The translations under genes were made by a program, and so were the position numbers. A DNA stretch of 59,256 nucleotides. Origin: Solirubrobacteraceae bacterium (GTDB taxonomy: Bacteria; Actinomycetota; Thermoleophilia; Solirubrobacterales; Solirubrobacteraceae). The DNA lies in assembly GCA_017882455.1 (NCBI GenBank), contig JADGPL010000019.1, positions 1 to 59,256 on the forward strand, given 5' to 3'. Within the stretch, counting starts at the first letter, position 1. Each line of letters starts with the position of its first letter. This document shows positions 25,608-33,761 of the stretch, one piece after another. Below the pieces are notes generated by a model. It was not told the DNA's origin. It searched no databases and saw nothing but the letters and a program-made list of their open reading frames with translations.

Positions 25608-26758
25608 TCCGCCGTCTGCACGTCACAGGCAGCGCCGCTCGCGAAGTTGACCCCGGCCTGCTCGGCGACGTGCACACGATCGTCGCCGAGGTCGTCCATG
25701 GGTGGGTAGCACGCGGCGGAGCATTGGTGGGTGGCCTCGGAGCCGAGCCGCTCACGGCCGCTCAGTCGGAGCTCTCGATCATCTTCGACTGGACTGTCGC
25801 CGAGGCAGCGCTCAAGGCGCTCGAATCCGGCAACGCCGCGGCGAGCACCCACGACGGCCAGCTCCTCGCTGTGCGCACATCCCAGCGGGCGCGGACGCAG
25901 ATCCCCGCGCGACGCCGAGCGATCTTCGACCGTCTGCTTGAGCTCGGTGCAATAGACCTCACCTTCCTACCCGACACGTGGCGCTCGGGCGCATTGATCA
26001 GGCGCGCCCAAGCCGAACTCGGGGACGTGCTGCTCATCATCGGCGGTGGAGCGGGTGTCGAGGACCTCGCTAACCTCTACACCGCCGAAGGACGGCCCGT
26101 GATCCCCATCGATGTCGCGCTCGGGTCCTCCAACGAAGATGCTGTTCTCGGCGGGCAGGGACTTGCTCGCCGCGCCATGAGTAACGGCGATGACTTCTTC
26201 CGCCTTGCGGACGGCAGCTCGGCGTCGGCGCGACTCGCAGCGCTCAGCATGGAGGACGCCAGGCCTTCAGCACCGGTGCTCGCCCGGCGGCTGCTCGCAG
26301 TCCTGAGCGACCTCGAGCCGCCACGGGCTTTCTGCGTACGACTGCTCAATCCCGAACATCCAAACTACCTCGAAGTCGAGCGCTTCTTCTGTGACGTGGC
26401 CCAGCCCGTAATCGAGGAGATGGGCCTATGCGTCGTAGACCTTGGCCATGACCGTCAGGAAAAAGCATGGATGAATGCCGAGATCTTCGAGCAACTCCAC
26501 AATGCCGAGCTTGCGTTTGTCGATCTCAGCGGCTCGCGACCCAACTGCCACATCGAGCTCGGCTACGCCCTGGGACGCGGGCACCGCGTGATAATCACCG
26601 CGCGTGAAGAGGAGCCGCCACCGTTTGACGCAGACAGGCTTCCTTGGCACTACTGGGACCCCAACGCTGCCCCGGCAGATGCCCAAGCAGCGCTGCGCGA
26701 GCATATACGCAAGTTTGGCGCTCTCCCACCACTCGTGCAGCCTCGCCGATTCGTTTGA
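25604..26758 (+). CDS. CBASS effector: SLOG/STALD-like domain plus TIR-like domain
   Basis: The 384-residue protein begins at TTG 25604 inside the TRIP13 stop. Residues 1-215 look like a SLOG/STALD nucleotide-binding fold: GGALVGGLG (38-46), VLLIIGGGAGVEDLANLY (142-159), then GRPVIPIDV. Residues 240-370 are TIR/deoxyribosyltransferase-like: WMNAEIFEQLHNAELAFVDLSG and NCHIELGYALGRGH with E318 in the usual catalytic place. STALD-type domains are linked to NAD-consuming effectors in the literature, so this is probably a cyclic-nucleotide-triggered NADase. The order of domains and exact ligand are inference. Confidence 0.7.
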   Translation: MIRRLHVTGSAAREVDPGLLGDVHTIVAEVVHGWVARGGALVGGLGAEPLTAAQSELSIIFDWTVAEAALKALESGNAAASTHDGQLLAVRTSQRARTQIPARRRAIFDRLLELGAIDLTFLPDTWRSGALIRRAQAELGDVLLIIGGGAGVEDLANLYTAEGRPVIPIDVALGSSNEDAVLGGQGLARRAMSNGDDFFRLADGSSASARLAALSMEDARPSAPVLARRLLAVLSDLEPPRAFCVRLLNPEHPNYLEVERFFCDVAQPVIEEMGLCVVDLGHDRQEKAWMNAEIFEQLHNAELAFVDLSGSRPNCHIELGYALGRGHRVIITAREEEPPPFDADRLPWHYWDPNAAPADAQAALREHIRKFGALPPLVQPRRFV

Positions 26759-27330
26759 TGCGCCCTGACCTCTACATATCCGCAGACGTCGAGACCGACG
26801 GGCCAGTTCCCGGTAAGCACTCACTCTTGTCCTTTGGCTTGTCTGTCGCGGCCCGATTCGACGGCCGAAGGATGACGCCCTCAGATCCCGAGACCAAGAC
26901 CTTCTACTGCGAGCTGCGCCCTGTCTTCGACGAGGTCGACCCAGACGCGCTCGCAGTTTCGGGCCTCGACCGCGCCAAGCTGCTAGCCAACGGGACCGCT
27001 CCAGTCGAGGGCATGGGTGCAGCGGCCAGCTGGGTCCTCGACGTGGCCGGCGACGACCGCCCGGTCATGGTGGCGTTTCCGCTTGCATTCGACTGGCTTT
27101 GGCTGCAGTGGTACTTCCTGCGCTTCTCCCCGAGCGGCTCGCCGTTCTCCTTTTCATCCTGCCTTGACATGAAGACCCTCTTCTGGGCGCGCCAGGGCTC
27201 GCCGCTTGACGGCGCCGGCATGGGCGAGCTGCCCCCCGACCTCCGTCCGACCCGTCGGCACACGCACAACGCCCTCGATGACGCCATCGAGCAGGCCGAG
27301 CTTTTCGTGCGTCTGTGGCCTCAACATTGA
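26758..27330 (+). CDS. cap18: DEDDh 3'-5' exonuclease, CBASS ancillary protein
   Basis: The 190-residue protein has DVETDG (D10, E12), FPLAFDWLWLQ (third acidic residue) and HTHNALDDAIEQAE (HxxxD), the complete DEDDh set. This type of exonuclease accompanies type III CBASS operons and was named Cap18. It starts within the effector stop (1-base overlap) and is followed by a strong hairpin, so it closes the operon. The substrate is not known from sequence. Confidence 0.75.
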   Translation: MRPDLYISADVETDGPVPGKHSLLSFGLSVAARFDGRRMTPSDPETKTFYCELRPVFDEVDPDALAVSGLDRAKLLANGTAPVEGMGAAASWVLDVAGDDRPVMVAFPLAFDWLWLQWYFLRFSPSGSPFSFSSCLDMKTLFWARQGSPLDGAGMGELPPDLRPTRRHTHNALDDAIEQAELFVRLWPQH

Positions 27331-27378
27331 ACGCTGGCCTGCTGCGCTCTGCTCCTGTGAGCCCCGGTCATCTCGGAG

Positions 27379-27416
27379 CTAGTGCAGCCAGGACGCGGGC
27401 GCCCTGGCTGCACTAG
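27379..27416. terminator. perfect 14-bp hairpin ending the CBASS operon
   Basis: CTAGTGCAGCCAGG (27379-27392) pairs perfectly with CCTGGCTGCACTAG (27403-27416) around a 10-nt loop, 48 bp after the exonuclease stop. The stem is among the longest hairpins in the window. It probably also isolates the operon from the convergent integrase remnant. Confidence 0.7.
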
Positions 27417-27470
27417 GCGGCGGATACGTCTCAGCCGCTTGGTCTGAAGCTCCCGTGGCTGGCGGGCATA

Positions 27471-27837
27471 TCACCGGGCGTGCCTGGGGCCGCCCGAGCC
27501 GCCCATCGACTGACTCGCGCGTCGCCTGCGCAAGACGAACCACAGCGCGAACCAGTCCAAGGGCTTGCGGGTAGGGCGCGTGCCCTCGCCGCCTTCGACG
27601 GTGCCTGGCGTGTGCTCGTGCGGGTCGTGCTGCGCTTGTGCCACGCGTGCGGCGCGCCACTCGATGTCGGCGGGTCGGGGTTCGTGTTCTCGCAGGTCCT
27701 CTATGGGGAACGAGTAGTGGTCACTGAGCATCTTCAGGCTGGTGCCGCACTCGTTAGCGACGATTTGTGGATCCTCGGTGCGTAGGCGCAGTGAGATGCC
27801 ACCGCGGCGCAGCGCGTACGGGGTGGCGCCGAGGATG
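27471..27837 (-). pseudogene. C-terminal fragment of a second large integrase
   Basis: The frame matches the end of the integrase at 8776-10320 from ILGATPYALRRG to beyond SDHYSF, with scattered substitutions, then has its own tail ending in an Arg-rich stretch. Homology stops abruptly at about 27837 and everything before the second catalytic box is missing. It is a broken paralogue, probably from an earlier insertion at the same kind of target. Confidence 0.8.
27648..27837. repeat. about 190-bp direct repeat, copy 2
   Basis: Same orientation as copy 1 at 8898-9088, covering the integrase catalytic tail. Both copies contain TGTGGATCCTCGGT and GTGCCGCACTCG. The copies are diverged but near enough to be related by descent. 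Confidence 0.75.
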
Positions 27838-27905
27838 CGTGGCTCGCCAGGGAACCCGTGGTCAGCCGCCGCCGATCTGCGGTGACGGTGCGGTAACGGG
27901 AGTAG

Positions 27906-27947
27906 AGCCGACGTCGGGATTCGAACCCGAGACCTCTTGCTTACCAG
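27906..27947 (-). tRNA. 3' half of a tRNA-Thr (attachment-site remnant)
   Basis: On the minus strand, from 27947, CTGGTAA (anticodon loop with GGT) is followed by GCAAG, a variable loop AGGTC, a T arm (TCGGG TTCGAAT CCCGA) and acceptor strand CGTCGGC. The acceptor pairs exactly with the GCCGACG of the 5' half at 10511. The sequence before the anticodon loop is unrelated to a tRNA. The half is next to the broken integrase. Confidence 0.7.
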
Positions 27948-28065
27948 CCTTTCCCGAGACCCAGGGCCTGGCCGGGCAGACGGAACCCGGCGTCGGCTCC
28001 GATCCGATGGCCTCGCGCGAACAAGGGCGTCCAACCACCCCACATTGAGTCGCGGGGCTCACGGC

Positions 28066-28650
28066 CTATCCCGAGTGCGTGACGATCAGGACAACGATCG
28101 CCGCGCCGCACGCTAGGGCCAGGCCGAGCATGATCCCGGCATATGCTGCTCCTAGGTCCTTCTTCTGGGCGAGGTGATGTGCGTCCAGCTGCCGCTCCCG
28201 CCACAGCCTAAGCGTGCGCACGCGGACGGCGATGGCCTCACTCGCCTCGTCTTGGCACACCTCCAGGAGCTTGGCGGCTGTTGCGTTCAAGGCTTCGGCG
28301 ACGTCCCGGTACTGGGTTGACTCCGTGGAAAGAAAGGGTGGCTTGCCCTCGACTTGGTCTTTTCGATCTCGCGGTCCGCGCAGTCCTGCCGCTGATGCCG
28401 CGTATATGGCGGAGATGACGCTCAGCACGAGAAGCACGACCAGAACCACCGCGAGAGCCACATTTACGTGGTTGACCAAACTTGCGGCAGTAGCCGTCAG
28501 TGCGGCAACCGCGACAGCGGCCGTGAGAATGCCAGCGGCCTTCGCCTCGGCGCTGCTCCGCCGCGCGTCGTAGAGCGCGCACAGCCTCTGGTACTGATCT
28601 ATCAGGACGTCGAGCGCGTCCTCTCGCGGGCCATTGACTGAGGTCTCCAC
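28066..28650 (-). CDS. Pycsar-effector-like / SLATT-like membrane protein
   Basis: GTG 28650 is preferred because AAGGAGG lies 5 bases before it; the frame is open further upstream but looks non-coding. The 194-residue protein has a helical N-terminus (DALDVLIDQYQRLCALYDAR), two close transmembrane helices (TAAVAVAALTATAASLV and ALAVVLVVLLVLSVISAIYA), a cytoplasmic helical stretch and a third helix at the end. That order recalls the membrane effector of Pycsar systems and SLATT proteins, which open the membrane on a nucleotide signal. No cyclase is adjacent. It lies between two inverted tRNA-Thr halves. Confidence 0.55.
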   Translation of the reverse strand: METSVNGPREDALDVLIDQYQRLCALYDARRSSAEAKAAGILTAAVAVAALTATAASLVNHVNVALAVVLVVLLVLSVISAIYAASAAGLRGPRDRKDQVEGKPPFLSTESTQYRDVAEALNATAAKLLEVCQDEASEAIAVRVRTLRLWRERQLDAHHLAQKKDLGAAYAGIMLGLALACGAAIVVLIVTHSG

Positions 28651-29047
28651 GGCGCCTCCTTGTCCTCCAGTCGCTGTGCTTGCCGCATCCGCGAGATGCA
28701 CATGGTACACAGCTCGCCAACCATATTGACGTCGACGCGGGATCTCGTCGGGCTCCGCGACCGGCGCGGTGAGGTTCGTCTCGTCGAGGTCGTGCGCGCC
28801 GAACACAAGTCGTCCGTAGCCCTTGCGTGGCGGGGTCGAGTTTATGGCCGGAGCGTGCCCGACGGCGCTTCGGCGACTGTGCTTACCCGGGCAGACTGCG
28901 GACCCGAGAAGACCACAAGCGTCCCGGCTGTTCGTGGGGGCTTCGTGGGGGCAAACCGGCCCTAAGACCTGGTCGGACACAGTCTCCCCGGAGAGCAGAA
29001 ACCCAGACAGGGCGGGACTCCGCGAACCAAGGAGACAGCCTTGCTGA
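28651..29047. other. gene-free stretch next to the tRNA-Thr 3' half
   Basis: About 400 bp with no credible gene. It holds a short repeat (TTCGTGGGGGC twice in a row near 28936) and leads into the tRNA-Thr 3' half. The minus-strand part nearest 28650 contains the ribosome site of the membrane-protein gene. Confidence 0.4.
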
Positions 29048-29091
29048 CCATGGTAAGGATGAGGTCTCGGGTTCGATTCCCGACATCGGCT
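29048..29091 (+). tRNA. 3' half of a tRNA-Thr, right boundary of the island
   Basis: CCATGGTAAGGATG (anticodon loop with GGT and the 3' strand of its stem) is followed by AGGTC, a T arm (TCGGG TTCGATT CCCGA), acceptor strand CATCGGC and T. The 5' half is missing: the bases before the loop do not pair with GGATG. The 12-bp core CCATGGTAAGGA is identical in the 5' half at 10471-10482, which is on the other strand. It ends 10 bases before the WS/DGAT gene, so ordinary chromosome resumes here. Confidence 0.75.
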
Positions 29092-29100
29092 CTCCTCTCG

Positions 29101-30486
29101 CTACGGGCGCAGCTCTGAGAACGAGCGCCTGATGCCCTCCGCGAGCACCTCCAGGTCGGGCGCCGACATGCGGTCGGCATTGAGGCCGAAGACCATCTGG
29201 TCGACGTAGCTGAGCACGGCGATGCCGATCGTGTGTCCGGCGAACAGCGGAACGAGCGGGAGAACCTCGACGAGCGGGGCGCCGAGCGCGAACAACCGCT
29301 GGCGGGGACCCGGGACGTTGGTGATCGTCAGGTTGAACATGCGGGTGCCGCCGAACATCGAGCGCGCGAGCAGAGCGCCGGCGAGCGGCGGCCCCATGTC
29401 GGCCAGCTCGACGATCGCCTTGCCTCCGGCGCGTTGCGAGCCAGCCTTGAGCTGCGCCGCGCGCTCGAGGACGCGACGATGGCGCACGATCGGGTCCGCC
29501 TCGCTCACGGGCAGCTCGACGAACAGCGACGTCAGCTCGTTGCCGAGGGCGTGCTCATGGTCCTCCGAGCGGATGTTCACCGGGACCTGCGCCCGCAGAT
29601 CGCCCTCGGGCAACGCGTCCCCGCGGGAGAGCAGCAGGTGTCGCAGCCCACCGGCGCAGAGCGCGAGCACGAGGTCGTTGATCGTGCCGCCAAGGCGCGC
29701 CTTCGTGGCTTTGACCTCGCCGAGGTCGAGCCGCACGGCGGCGAAGTGGCGCGTGGCGCTCATCGGCCCGTTCAGGCTCGACGTGGGCGCCCCGATCACC
29801 TCCTCGCGCACGATCAGCTCGACGGCCGCCCGCAGGTGGTCGAGGGATTCGCGTGGGTGCAGCGCCGCACCCACGCCGGCCCGAGCCCCGCGCATGACCA
29901 GGCCGGGCGAGAACCAGAACCGACCGTTGCCAGGCTCTCCGCCCTCGCCCTGCTCGCCGAGAGCCGCCGGCGACTGCGATCGCGGTGGCGAAGCGTCCGG
30001 GGAGACGTCCAGCAGTGCATACCCGATGTCCAGCGAGCCGACGCCGTCGACCAGGCAGTGATGCGTCTTGGTCGCAAGCGCCCAGCGCCCTTGCTCGAGC
30101 CCGTCGAGGAGCGCCATCTCCCACAGCGGCCGGTGGCGGTCCAGGCGGTGCGACCAGAAGTCCCCGAGCCACTCCATCAGCTCGGCCTCGCCGCCCGGCG
30201 CGGAAAGCGTCGCGTGATGCACGTGGGCACCGGGGTCGAATGCCCTCGCCGGCTCCCAGGTCAACCACGTGAGAGGACCGGCGTGCGGAGCTGAGAGCTG
30301 CTGGGTGAAGCGCGGTAGGAGCCCAATCCGCCCGCGCAGGTAGTCGCGGAACTCGGCTATGTCCGGCGTCCCGCCCCCGGGAAGCGGATCGAAGATGAGC
30401 GCCGCGCCGATGTGCATGTGCGCCGTCTCCTCGAACTGCTCGAGCTCGAGGAACATCGTGTCCAGCATGCTGAGCCGCTCACCCAT
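29101..30486 (-). CDS. wax ester synthase/diacylglycerol acyltransferase (WS/DGAT)
   Basis: The 461-residue protein has the family's HHxxxDG active-site motif (HHCLVDG, 142-148), the usual start MLDTMFLELE, GTINDLVLALCAGGLRHLL, and the C-terminal NVPGPRQRLFALGAPL. These enzymes join acyl-CoA to long-chain alcohols or diacylglycerol to make storage lipid. The next gene upstream is a paralogue, so the pair may be co-transcribed. Length is normal. Confidence 0.93.
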   Translation of the reverse strand: MGERLSMLDTMFLELEQFEETAHMHIGAALIFDPLPGGGTPDIAEFRDYLRGRIGLLPRFTQQLSAPHAGPLTWLTWEPARAFDPGAHVHHATLSAPGGEAELMEWLGDFWSHRLDRHRPLWEMALLDGLEQGRWALATKTHHCLVDGVGSLDIGYALLDVSPDASPPRSQSPAALGEQGEGGEPGNGRFWFSPGLVMRGARAGVGAALHPRESLDHLRAAVELIVREEVIGAPTSSLNGPMSATRHFAAVRLDLGEVKATKARLGGTINDLVLALCAGGLRHLLLSRGDALPEGDLRAQVPVNIRSEDHEHALGNELTSLFVELPVSEADPIVRHRRVLERAAQLKAGSQRAGGKAIVELADMGPPLAGALLARSMFGGTRMFNLTITNVPGPRQRLFALGAPLVEVLPLVPLFAGHTIGIAVLSYVDQMVFGLNADRMSAPDLEVLAEGIRRSFSELRP

Positions 30487-30589
30487 GGCCCTGACCTCCT
30501 CTCGGCCTGACCCTCGAGGCGGAACCTAACCTGCGAGCCGCCAGGCGGCATCCGAGGCGCCCCGCGTGGCGGGTGCGTACTTCCCCACG

Positions 30590-32104
30590 TCAGCTCCTCG
30601 CGGGAGCTTTGCCACGCGCGCCCCGCTCGCGGGCGGCTCGGACCGGCGCACGCCTGGGCGCGACACGCTCGGCCGCGGCCACGAGCTCGCTCATCGAGTG
30701 CTCGATCCCCCGGCACAGCACGTCGATGTCCGGCGCCTCGTCGTAGTCTCCGGTGACGCCGAAGGCCAACCCGCCGTCGTAGGAGAAGATCGCCACCCCG
30801 ATCCGCACATGCCCCCCGAGCGGCACATAGGGCAGGCACTCGAGCATCCGGCGCCCCGCCGCGTACAGCGGGCGCTGAGGGCCGGGAACGTTGGTCGTCA
30901 CGGTGTTGACGCTGTGCTGTGGCATGCGCGTGGCGGCGCGCAGCCCCAGCGCGAGCAGCATCGCCGGCGCGAACCCGCTGAGGCTCACGAGGACGTCGCC
31001 CGCCACCGCTTCGCCGGAGTGCTTGAGGTGCTCCATCTGCGCTCTCACCGCCGCGAGCCGCTCGACCGGCTGCTCGATCCCCACGGGCAGGTTGGCGAAG
31101 ATCGCAGAGACGCGGTTGTTGTACTCGCCGTGCTCCCCCGCCGAGCGCACCGACACGGGAACGAGCGTGCGCACGTCTCGCTGCGTCGACTCTCCGCGGC
31201 CGGCCAGCAGCTCACGAAAGCCGCCTGCGATGACGCTCAACACCACGTCGTTGACGGTGCCGTCGAACGCGCCGCGCACGCGCTTGACCTCCGACAGCTG
31301 TGATCTGGCCCACGACCAGCGGCGATTGGGGCCGATCGGCCCGTTGAGCGACGACGGCGGTGGCGGCGAGACGACAGCGCTCATGTTCCACAGCCCGCGT
31401 ACGGCCGCGGCCGCCGTGCTCGCGGCGGCGCCCGGCGAGCGCGTCGCGGCGCGCACGGCGCGCACCTGCTCATATGGGCTCACGGCCCTGCGGGCGAGGG
31501 CATGGACGGCCAATTCCACTCCCGAGGGCTGGCGCTCCGGCTGCCAATCGGCGGGCGCTGGAAGCTCGGGTTCGCGCTCGGTGTCGAGCACCGCCGCCAG
31601 CAGCTCCGAACCGGAGACACCGTCGACCATGCAGTGATGTAGCTTCGTGATCAGCCCCCACCGTCCCTCGCTCAGCCCCTCGATCATCCACATCTCCCAC
31701 AGCGGCTTGGCGCGATCGAGCTGGTGGGACATCACACGCCCGACCAGCTCGCGCAGCTGTCCATCGCCGCCAGGCGGCGGCAGGGCGGTACGGCGCATGT
31801 GGTAGCCCAGGTCGAAGTCCGGATCGTCCACCCACACCGGTCGACCCAAAGCCATCGGCACGAAGTGGACCCTCTGCCGGTAGCGCGGAACCCTGGACAG
31901 GTGTGCCCTCACCATTCGCCCAAGCGCCTCATATCCGGGCGGCGGTCCCTCGAGGATCGCCACCGTGCCGATGTGCATATGGCTGACTGCGTCCTCGAGA
32001 TGCAGGAACGCCGCATCCTGGGGGCTGAGGCGCTCCACCACTTCCTCCGCCGGTCGAGGTCTTGAGTGCTTCACAACCGTACCACCGCCTCGCCGCTCCA
32101 ACAC
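30590..32104 (-). CDS. wax ester synthase/diacylglycerol acyltransferase (WS/DGAT), second copy
   Basis: The 504-residue protein shows HHCMVDG (156-162), FLHLEDAVSHMHIG near the start, GTVNDVVLSVIAGGFRELL and NVPGPQRPLYAAGRRM. It is clearly a paralogue of the next gene but only distantly similar, so the pair is old. A GTG at 32074 (VKHSRPRP) is a plausible alternative start. Role in triacylglycerol or wax ester storage is inferred from family. Confidence 0.93.
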   Translation of the reverse strand: MLERRGGGTVVKHSRPRPAEEVVERLSPQDAAFLHLEDAVSHMHIGTVAILEGPPPGYEALGRMVRAHLSRVPRYRQRVHFVPMALGRPVWVDDPDFDLGYHMRRTALPPPGGDGQLRELVGRVMSHQLDRAKPLWEMWMIEGLSEGRWGLITKLHHCMVDGVSGSELLAAVLDTEREPELPAPADWQPERQPSGVELAVHALARRAVSPYEQVRAVRAATRSPGAAASTAAAAVRGLWNMSAVVSPPPPSSLNGPIGPNRRWSWARSQLSEVKRVRGAFDGTVNDVVLSVIAGGFRELLAGRGESTQRDVRTLVPVSVRSAGEHGEYNNRVSAIFANLPVGIEQPVERLAAVRAQMEHLKHSGEAVAGDVLVSLSGFAPAMLLALGLRAATRMPQHSVNTVTTNVPGPQRPLYAAGRRMLECLPYVPLGGHVRIGVAIFSYDGGLAFGVTGDYDEAPDIDVLCRGIEHSMSELVAAAERVAPRRAPVRAARERGARGKAPARS

Positions 32105-32231
32105 CGCCCGGCGACGCGGAACTCGGTTTCTCCGAACCCGGTCTGTGGCTTCCCGCGCCTGTCAGACGGGCTGCGCCGGGGTAGCGTCCTGGGCAGGAGA
32201 GAAGCGGCCAAAAATCTGAAGGAGGTTGACG

Positions 32232-32579
32232 ATGCCCGACACCAAGACCAAGCGCAGCACCGCAACAAAAGCGACCAGGACCCAGCGACCGGCTGTCGCC
32301 AAGCGCAGGAACGGGGTCGAGACCACGACCGAGCTCTCAGAGGAGGTCCTCGACTCGATGGAGGCGGGCCAGCGAGCCGCGATCGACGCGGTGCGCAAGT
32401 TCGTAGACACCGTGGACCAGTCGCTGCCCCTGCACGGGGAGGGCACCTCCAAACGCCAGGACGTCATCGACTCGGCGATGGAGATGGCCGACCGACTGGT
32501 CCACACGCAGTACGACTTCCTCCGCAAGGTCGTCGACAGCGCCGGCAAGGCGCTCAGCAAGCCGGGCGGCTCGAAATAG
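32232..32579 (+). CDS. small helical protein, possibly phasin-like
   Basis: ATG 32232 lies 6 bases after AAGGAGG. The 115-residue protein has a Lys/Thr/Arg-rich N-terminus and then long amphipathic helices (EEVLDSMEAGQRAAIDAVRK, QDVIDSAMEMADRLVHTQYD). The layout and location, divergent from lipid-storage acyltransferases, suggest a granule-associated or phasin-like protein, but no diagnostic motif confirms this. A hairpin at 32594-32619 follows. Confidence 0.6.
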   Translation: MPDTKTKRSTATKATRTQRPAVAKRRNGVETTTELSEEVLDSMEAGQRAAIDAVRKFVDTVDQSLPLHGEGTSKRQDVIDSAMEMADRLVHTQYDFLRKVVDSAGKALSKPGGSK

Positions 32580-32593
32580 CATCCTGACCCGCC

Positions 32594-32619
32594 GGGCGTG
32601 GGCCACTCGGCCCGCGCCC
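32594..32619. terminator. 11-bp hairpin terminator
   Basis: GGGCGTGGGCC and GGCCCGCGCCC pair with one G-T wobble around the loop ACTC, 15 bp after the small helical protein's stop. It probably separates this gene from the CorA gene. Confidence 0.55.
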
Positions 32620-32716
32620 CGGCGAGGTCGGCGACCTCCCTGCTCGGCAACCGGCCGAGAGCGTCGCCGGTCTTGCGCGGGCAGGAACGCGACCCCTGTT
32701 GGGCGAAGCATCACCG

Positions 32717-33727
32717 ATGACCGTCGGCAAGGCCGAAGCCCAGCACCCGGATCGTGCCGCCGAGAGCGGCTTCGACTTCGTGGTTCCCTGCTTCAGCGGC
32801 ATCGACGAGGCCGCCATCAGGGATCACCTCGCCCGCGACCACTTCTTCTGGCTCGACCTCACCGCGCCCAGCGCCGAGGAGGTCGACCAGCTGCGTGAGC
32901 TCTTCGGCTTTCACCCACTGGCTCTCGAGGACACCCTGCACTTCGGGCAGCGGCCCAAGCTCGACCAGTATCAGGACTACATCTTCCTGGTCTTCTACGG
33001 CGCTCACGACACCAACACGCCCGGTGCCGAGGAGCTGCTGCACGAGGTGCAGATGTTCATCTCCGGCAAGTACCTCGTCACCGTCCACAAGGACACCCTG
33101 CCCGCCCTCGACGATCAGCGCACCCGCCTCGATGGCCTCGTGCTGCACAGCGAGCAGTTCCTGCTCTACCGCGTCTTCGACGCGCTCACCGACAGCTTCT
33201 TCCCTCCGCTCGCCCGCATGGACGACGAGATCGACGAGCTCGAGGCGGCCGTGCTGCAAGGGCCCACCGACGCGCAGCTGCAGCGGCTGTTCTCGATGAA
33301 GCGCACGCTCCTGGCCATGCGCAAGGTCGTCACCCCCCAGCGCGACCTCTTCGCCCGCTCGATCGATCAGATCGCCGATCTCTCAGGGCTGCAGCTCGAC
33401 GAGCGCGACTACTTCCGCGACGTCTACGACCACCTGATCCGCATCTCCGACCTGATCGACTCCTATCGCGACCTGCTCTCCAGCACCACCGACCTCTACC
33501 TCTCCACCGTCTCCAACCGCCAGAACGAGGTCATGAAGCAGCTCACCATCGTCGGCACCATCTTCCTGCCGCTGTCCTTCATCACCGGCTTCTTCGGAAT
33601 GAACTTCGGCTGGCTCGTCAACACCGGCATCGCCCCCACCTGGACCTTCTGGGTGATCGGCGTCGGCAGCATGCTCGCCACCTGCCTGGTGCTCCTGCGC
33701 TTCTTCAGGCGCAAGGGCTGGATGTAA
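32717..33727 (+). CDS. corA: CorA-type magnesium/divalent cation transporter
   Basis: From ATG 32717, the protein of about 336 residues has the large cytoplasmic N-terminal domain (FFWLDLTAPSAEEVDQL, HPLALEDTL), a long stalk helix and two C-terminal transmembrane helices. The first ends in FFGMNFG, the GMN selectivity motif. The basic tail RFFRRKGWM is typical. Forms a pentameric Mg2+ channel in the membrane. A TTG at 32699 is a less likely start. Confidence 0.93.
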   Translation: MTVGKAEAQHPDRAAESGFDFVVPCFSGIDEAAIRDHLARDHFFWLDLTAPSAEEVDQLRELFGFHPLALEDTLHFGQRPKLDQYQDYIFLVFYGAHDTNTPGAEELLHEVQMFISGKYLVTVHKDTLPALDDQRTRLDGLVLHSEQFLLYRVFDALTDSFFPPLARMDDEIDELEAAVLQGPTDAQLQRLFSMKRTLLAMRKVVTPQRDLFARSIDQIADLSGLQLDERDYFRDVYDHLIRISDLIDSYRDLLSSTTDLYLSTVSNRQNEVMKQLTIVGTIFLPLSFITGFFGMNFGWLVNTGIAPTWTFWVIGVGSMLATCLVLLRFFRRKGWM

Positions 33728-33761
33728 TCCCCAGCCGCTTGCGCCCGAGGTCGCGGCCGCT

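Noticed and set aside
27906-27997. A complete tRNA with GCCGACG at 27990 as its 5' end
   Set aside because: The acceptor strands would pair, but there is no D arm or anticodon stem between; the distance and sequence do not fit.
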